NCBI RefSeq assembly: GCF_002975175.1
Contig: NZ_PCNZ01000009.1
Coordinates: forward strand, 79,642-143,641
Direction of reading: 5' to 3'
Length of the DNA stretch: 64,000 nt
From: Bacillus sp. MYb209
GTDB taxonomy: Bacteria > Bacillota > Bacilli > Bacillales > Bacillaceae_G
Under the pieces are notes generated by a model that was not told the origin of the DNA, made no database searches, and saw only the letters and a list, made by a program, of their open reading frames with translations. The stretch's first letter is position 1, and every line of letters begins with the position of its first letter. The translations under genes and the position numbers were made by a program. Of the stretch, positions 61,812-64,000 are shown one piece after another.

Positions 61812-62027
61812 TTAACTAGTTACTAGTACATTATCTTTTACGAATTTTTCAGCTTGTATATAGAGCAAAAACAAATCGGCACTAAGCGTTATAGTAGTTG
61901 AGTCTTTCATTCTTTTAAGGTTAATAAAGTCGTGTTCTTCATTACCGAACATTTTTGCGTAACCTAAAACTAAGTATACAGTGTTATCTTTTGAAAAGTG
62001 AAAAAATTCACCGCGTTTTGGCCTCAT
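61812..62027 (-). CDS. hypothetical protein, 71 residues (phage-like block)
   Basis: MRPKRGEFFHFSKDNTVYLV is followed by a beta-like segment and a helix (LFLLYIQAEKFVKD). TAGGAGG precedes the ATG. No family recognised; a small SH3-like barrel is possible from the pattern but not shown. Confidence 0.55.
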   Translation of the reverse strand: MRPKRGEFFHFSKDNTVYLVLGYAKMFGNEEHDFINLKRMKDSTTITLSADLFLLYIQAEKFVKDNVLVTS

Positions 62028-62065
62028 ATTATATCCTCCTAAAAGTAATTAGTTATAAGGGAAGA

Positions 62066-62293
62066 TTATTGCGCCAAGAGCAAATGTTGTTTTCGAATTT
62101 TTTTAAACTGACCAAGCTTTACTAGTTGCCGGTCTTCTAGTCCAGGGATCTTATTTGGAGAATCGGAGACAGCCACAACAATGGTATTAGTTAATACATT
62201 AACTACAGAACCAATTAGTGTTACTGAAGAATCATGACGATAATGGAATTGTACAGAATCACCAATTTTTACATTTACAGATTTTTTATTCAT
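62066..62293 (-). CDS. small DUF2187-like (KOW-type barrel) protein
   Basis: A 75-residue protein. VKIGDSVQFHYRHDSSVTLIGSVVNVLTNTIVVAVSD has the GDxVxF...GxVxxxxxNTVVV pattern of DUF2187/YkvS-like small barrels; a basic tail follows (FKKIRKQHLL). It probably binds RNA or protein. AAGGAGG precedes the ATG. Same block as its neighbours. Confidence 0.6.
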   Translation of the reverse strand: MNKKSVNVKIGDSVQFHYRHDSSVTLIGSVVNVLTNTIVVAVSDSPNKIPGLEDRQLVKLGQFKKIRKQHLLLAQ

Positions 62294-62336
62294 AAAATAA
62301 TTCCTCCTTAATTATATAAGTTGAAAGATATTAGAA

Positions 62337-62576
62337 TTAAAACCCAAAACATATTCCAGAGATCATATATGTAGCTACAACCATGAAAATAGATATTCCA
62401 AATGTACCGAAGAACCAAATTTGTGAGGTAATACAATTATCTATACCAAACCATTTACAAGTGACGTTATATCGCTTATTTAAATTGGCCTTTATAACAA
62501 TTTTCATTTTTTCTTTTTTAGTTAAATGTGATAAAATATTCTTGCTGTTATGAGTTTTTAGGTAGCTATTTGCCAT
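62337..62576 (-). CDS. hypothetical small membrane protein, 79 residues
   Basis: A basic N-terminal half (KNILSHLTKKEKMKIVIKANLNKR) followed by one membrane helix (FFGTFGISIFMVVATYMISG). The ribosome site before the ATG at 62576 is weak (AAAGG), so the start may be internal, for example the Met in KKEKMKIV. No family recognised. Confidence 0.45.
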   Translation of the reverse strand: MANSYLKTHNSKNILSHLTKKEKMKIVIKANLNKRYNVTCKWFGIDNCITSQIWFFGTFGISIFMVVATYMISGICFGF

Positions 62577-62607
62577 CTAGAATCAGCCTTTCTTTTGTAA
62601 TGTATCT

Positions 62608-62648
62608 GGAAAAGCCCTTACTTACTTTGGCGGTGGTGGGGGCTTTTT
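62608..62648 (-). terminator. terminator-like hairpin after the HTH gene
   Basis: AAAAGCCC/GGGGCTTTT arms with a GGTGGTGG-containing loop. Confidence 0.5.
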
Positions 62649-62690
62649 CATGTCTATTTTTAATGGGTATTTCTTGTGATTTATGGATCC

Positions 62691-62926
62691 TTAATTCTTT
62701 TGAAATCCGTAAACTTCAGTCATAACCTCTTTAGTTAGAAGCCATGTATTTCCTGACTTCTTGACTAATCCTAATTCTACGTAATTTTTTAATTTACCAC
62801 GTACACATGACGATCTCACGGTACCTTTTTCTAATCCCCACTTCTGTTCGGCTTCACTTGCTGTAAAAACATTGGAAAGTGGGGAGTTTGAAAATTTTTT
62901 TCTACAGAACTTTTCTTATCAGGCAT
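62691..62926 (-). pseudogene. phage-type helix-turn-helix protein with a -1 frameshift in an A7 run
   Basis: ATG at 62926 has GGAGGG upstream and encodes MPDKKSSVEKN, then a run of seven A. In the -1 frame the protein continues FSNSPLSNVFTASEAEQKWG, LEKGTVRSSCVRGKLKN, then TWLLTKEVMTEVYGFQKN, a DNA-binding helix-turn-helix of phage or excisionase type. In the zero frame translation stops after about 30 codons. The lesion is most likely one base lost from a longer A run; slippage at the run could also restore the frame. Confidence 0.6.
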
Positions 62927-62943
62927 TATATCCCTCCTCTCCA

Positions 62944-62993
62944 ATCACGAAAACGTGATATCCTATACGTCTATTCTATCACGTTTTCGTGAT
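62944..62993. promoter_or_regulatory. paired palindromic operators upstream of the HTH gene
   Basis: ATCACGAAAACGTGAT at 62944-62959 and its complement-oriented copy ATCACGTTTTCGTGAT at 62978-62993, 34 bp between starts. Each half is itself ATCACG-n4-CGTGAT. They overlap a minus-strand promoter (TTAATT, 16 bp, TAGAAT), a layout typical of phage repressor operators. Confidence 0.6.
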
Positions 62994-63040
62994 TAATTAA
63001 TAATATTTCTGAAAATTCATTCTGTTAATTTCGACAAAAA

Positions 63041-63070
63041 AGCACATAATCTAAATAGATTATGTGCTTA
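63041..63070 (-). terminator. hairpin before the Tn4430-like end
   Basis: AAGCACATAATCTA/TAGATTATGTGCTT stem followed by TTTTTT on the minus strand. Confidence 0.65.
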
Positions 63071-63072
63071 AT

Positions 63073-63110
63073 GGGGTACCGCCAGCATTTTGGAAAAAAA
63101 CCACGTTAAG
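63073..63110 (+). mobile_element. solitary 38-bp Tn3-family (Tn4430-like) inverted repeat
   Basis: Starts GGGGTACCGCCAGCATTTTG and ends CCACGTTAAG, the conserved ACG(C/T)TAAG Tn3-family end; it is exactly 38 bp and closely resembles the Tn4430 end I recall. The outer GGGG faces left, so the element would extend to the right, over the SpoIIM-like gene. Its partner end is not in the window. Confidence 0.7.
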
Positions 63111-63119
63111 CAAAAAATA

Positions 63120-63149
63120 AAATGAGCTGTCCATATGGACAGCTCATTT
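63120..63149. terminator. perfect-palindrome terminator
   Basis: AAATGAGCTGTCC/GGACAGCTCATTT with an ATAT loop. Confidence 0.7.
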
Positions 63150-63233
63150 ACATAATTCTCGTTATTGGAAGTTATAAGCACAGTTTGTATTATGTTTAGG
63201 TAAATCTCAATCTTCATCAAGCATATAAAGTTC

Positions 63234-63848
63234 CTAAAATAAATCAAATATGATATTAGTTATGTAAGTTTCTAAGAATGCAGCAACGATAATTATAGGT
63301 AAAGTTAAAATAGCATAAATTTTTATTACTTCTAAAATTTTTTTACTAAGAGATACTCTTTCTTTATCCTTTTTGAACATAATTTTTAATTTGATTCTAA
63401 TAAATTTATTTAATTCAAAAAGAATAGCCGCAAATAAACACAAAGCGAAAACTTCAACAAGGTAATGAGGGATGGATGAAATTATCATCACAAAACCTTT
63501 TTTAAAACCAACTTGTAACGCAATTCCAAAAGAAACCCCAAGAAGTGAAGCAGTTAAAATTATATGTATAACATATAAAAATTGTATTGGAATCAAGGCT
63601 AATATAAACATTTGTAAAGGCACGATAAAACCATTATTAACAATGTATTTCCATGCCTTTTCTATACCTGTTAATTCCTTTACTTGATCTGGTATTCTAT
63701 TTCCTAACCCTTCCAGTGTTTCTTTTAGATCTGGATTGATTATAAAAGTTATTATGGTTGCAATAACAGTTAGTGCTACCCCTAATATGAAAAAGTTAAT
63801 AGCTCTTTTAAATACAACCTTATTAATTATTTTCGAAATAACTCTCAC
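63234..63848 (-). CDS. SpoIIM-family (DUF95) membrane protein
   Basis: A 204-residue membrane protein with five or six helices (FFILGVALTVIATIITFII; FIVPLQMFILALIPIQFLYVI; VMIISSIPHYLVEVFALCLFAAILF; ILTLPIIIVAAFLETYIT). The PHYLVEVFA motif and the C-terminal IVAAFLExYIT are the family signature. Stage II sporulation protein M proper acts in engulfment, but this shorter family member near transposon ends is more likely a membrane protein of unknown role, sometimes linked to ABC or bacteriocin loci. Start GTG at 63848 with AGAGAG close upstream; uncertain. Confidence 0.7.
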   Translation of the reverse strand: MRVISKIINKVVFKRAINFFILGVALTVIATIITFIINPDLKETLEGLGNRIPDQVKELTGIEKAWKYIVNNGFIVPLQMFILALIPIQFLYVIHIILTASLLGVSFGIALQVGFKKGFVMIISSIPHYLVEVFALCLFAAILFELNKFIRIKLKIMFKKDKERVSLSKKILEVIKIYAILTLPIIIVAAFLETYITNIIFDLF

Positions 63849-63954
63849 CTCTCTTTTCTAAATTTTACCATCTGAATAATACGGTAGTAAAGAAATTTTT
63901 CTTGTATATCGTATACATAACCGGTTAACATAACGTCCCATTATTGGTAGCAAG

Positions 63955-63996
63955 GAAAAGGAGAATCCCTACTCTCACAAGGGATCCTCCTTTTTT
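63955..63996. terminator. terminator at the right edge
   Basis: AAAAGGAG-x-ATCCC/GGGAT-x-CTCCTTTT stem with a T run; it serves a gene at or beyond the window edge, or one already lost. Confidence 0.6.
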
Positions 63997-64000
63997 CGTT

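Noticed and set aside
62528-62725. 65-residue plus-strand frame
   Set aside because: It runs opposite to two minus-strand genes and through a terminator hairpin; no motif is recognised.

Overview
The window reads as a chromosomal segment of a Bacillus cereus group bacterium (B. cereus, B. thuringiensis or a close relative). The DNA is AT-rich with strong AGGAGG-type ribosome sites. The gene content fits the group: collagenase behind a PlcR-like box, a NEAT/LRR surface protein behind a Fur-like box, a flotillin operon, a MalK/MalR-type and a CitS/CitT-type sensor pair beside their transporters, and IS231- and Tn4430-like end sequences. No rRNA, tRNA or CRISPR was seen. All calls come from reading the sequence; no search was run.

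Positions 1-27,000 are mostly metabolic core. They hold the 3' end of nicotinate phosphoribosyltransferase, a metal-efflux ATPase with its ArsR/CadC repressor and two operator palindromes on the promoter, a methyltransferase-like gene, an amino-acid permease next to alanine dehydrogenase, and a membrane glycerophosphodiesterase. A Cys-type formate dehydrogenase with yrhD and a divergent fdhD follow. Next come two GNAT paralogues bracketing an OmpR-type two-component system, a structured repeat and two tiny membrane ORFs, a MocR regulator divergent from an EamA exporter, and a malate module (malic enzyme, 2HCT symporter, two-component system).

Positions 27,000-50,000 hold a GrpB-family gene broken by one stop codon, a C39-type peptidase paired with a secreted protein of 28-residue repeats, and another two-component system. 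The glpP-ugpCAEB glycerol-3-phosphate import operon follows; its promoter carries three TTAACA boxes at an 11-bp period and its leader can form two competing hairpins. Then come ankyrin and NosL-like lipoproteins, citM with citST, the NfeD/flotillin pair and collagenase.

Positions 50,000-54,100 hold an iron-regulated NEAT-LRR-repeat cell-wall protein split by a frameshift.

Positions 54,100-64,000 are accessory DNA full of gene remnants and transposon ends: a TnpB remnant, a 129-bp IS231-type miniature element, and a 1.7-kb cassette bounded by Tn3-type inverted repeats with a 5-bp CATTA duplication. The cassette carries PadR and HAAS-type membrane genes and no transposase. A phage-like block follows (four zinc-ribbon modules joined to a nuclease-like domain, small hypotheticals, a frameshifted HTH gene with paired operators), then a solitary 38-bp Tn4430-like end and a SpoIIM-like gene.
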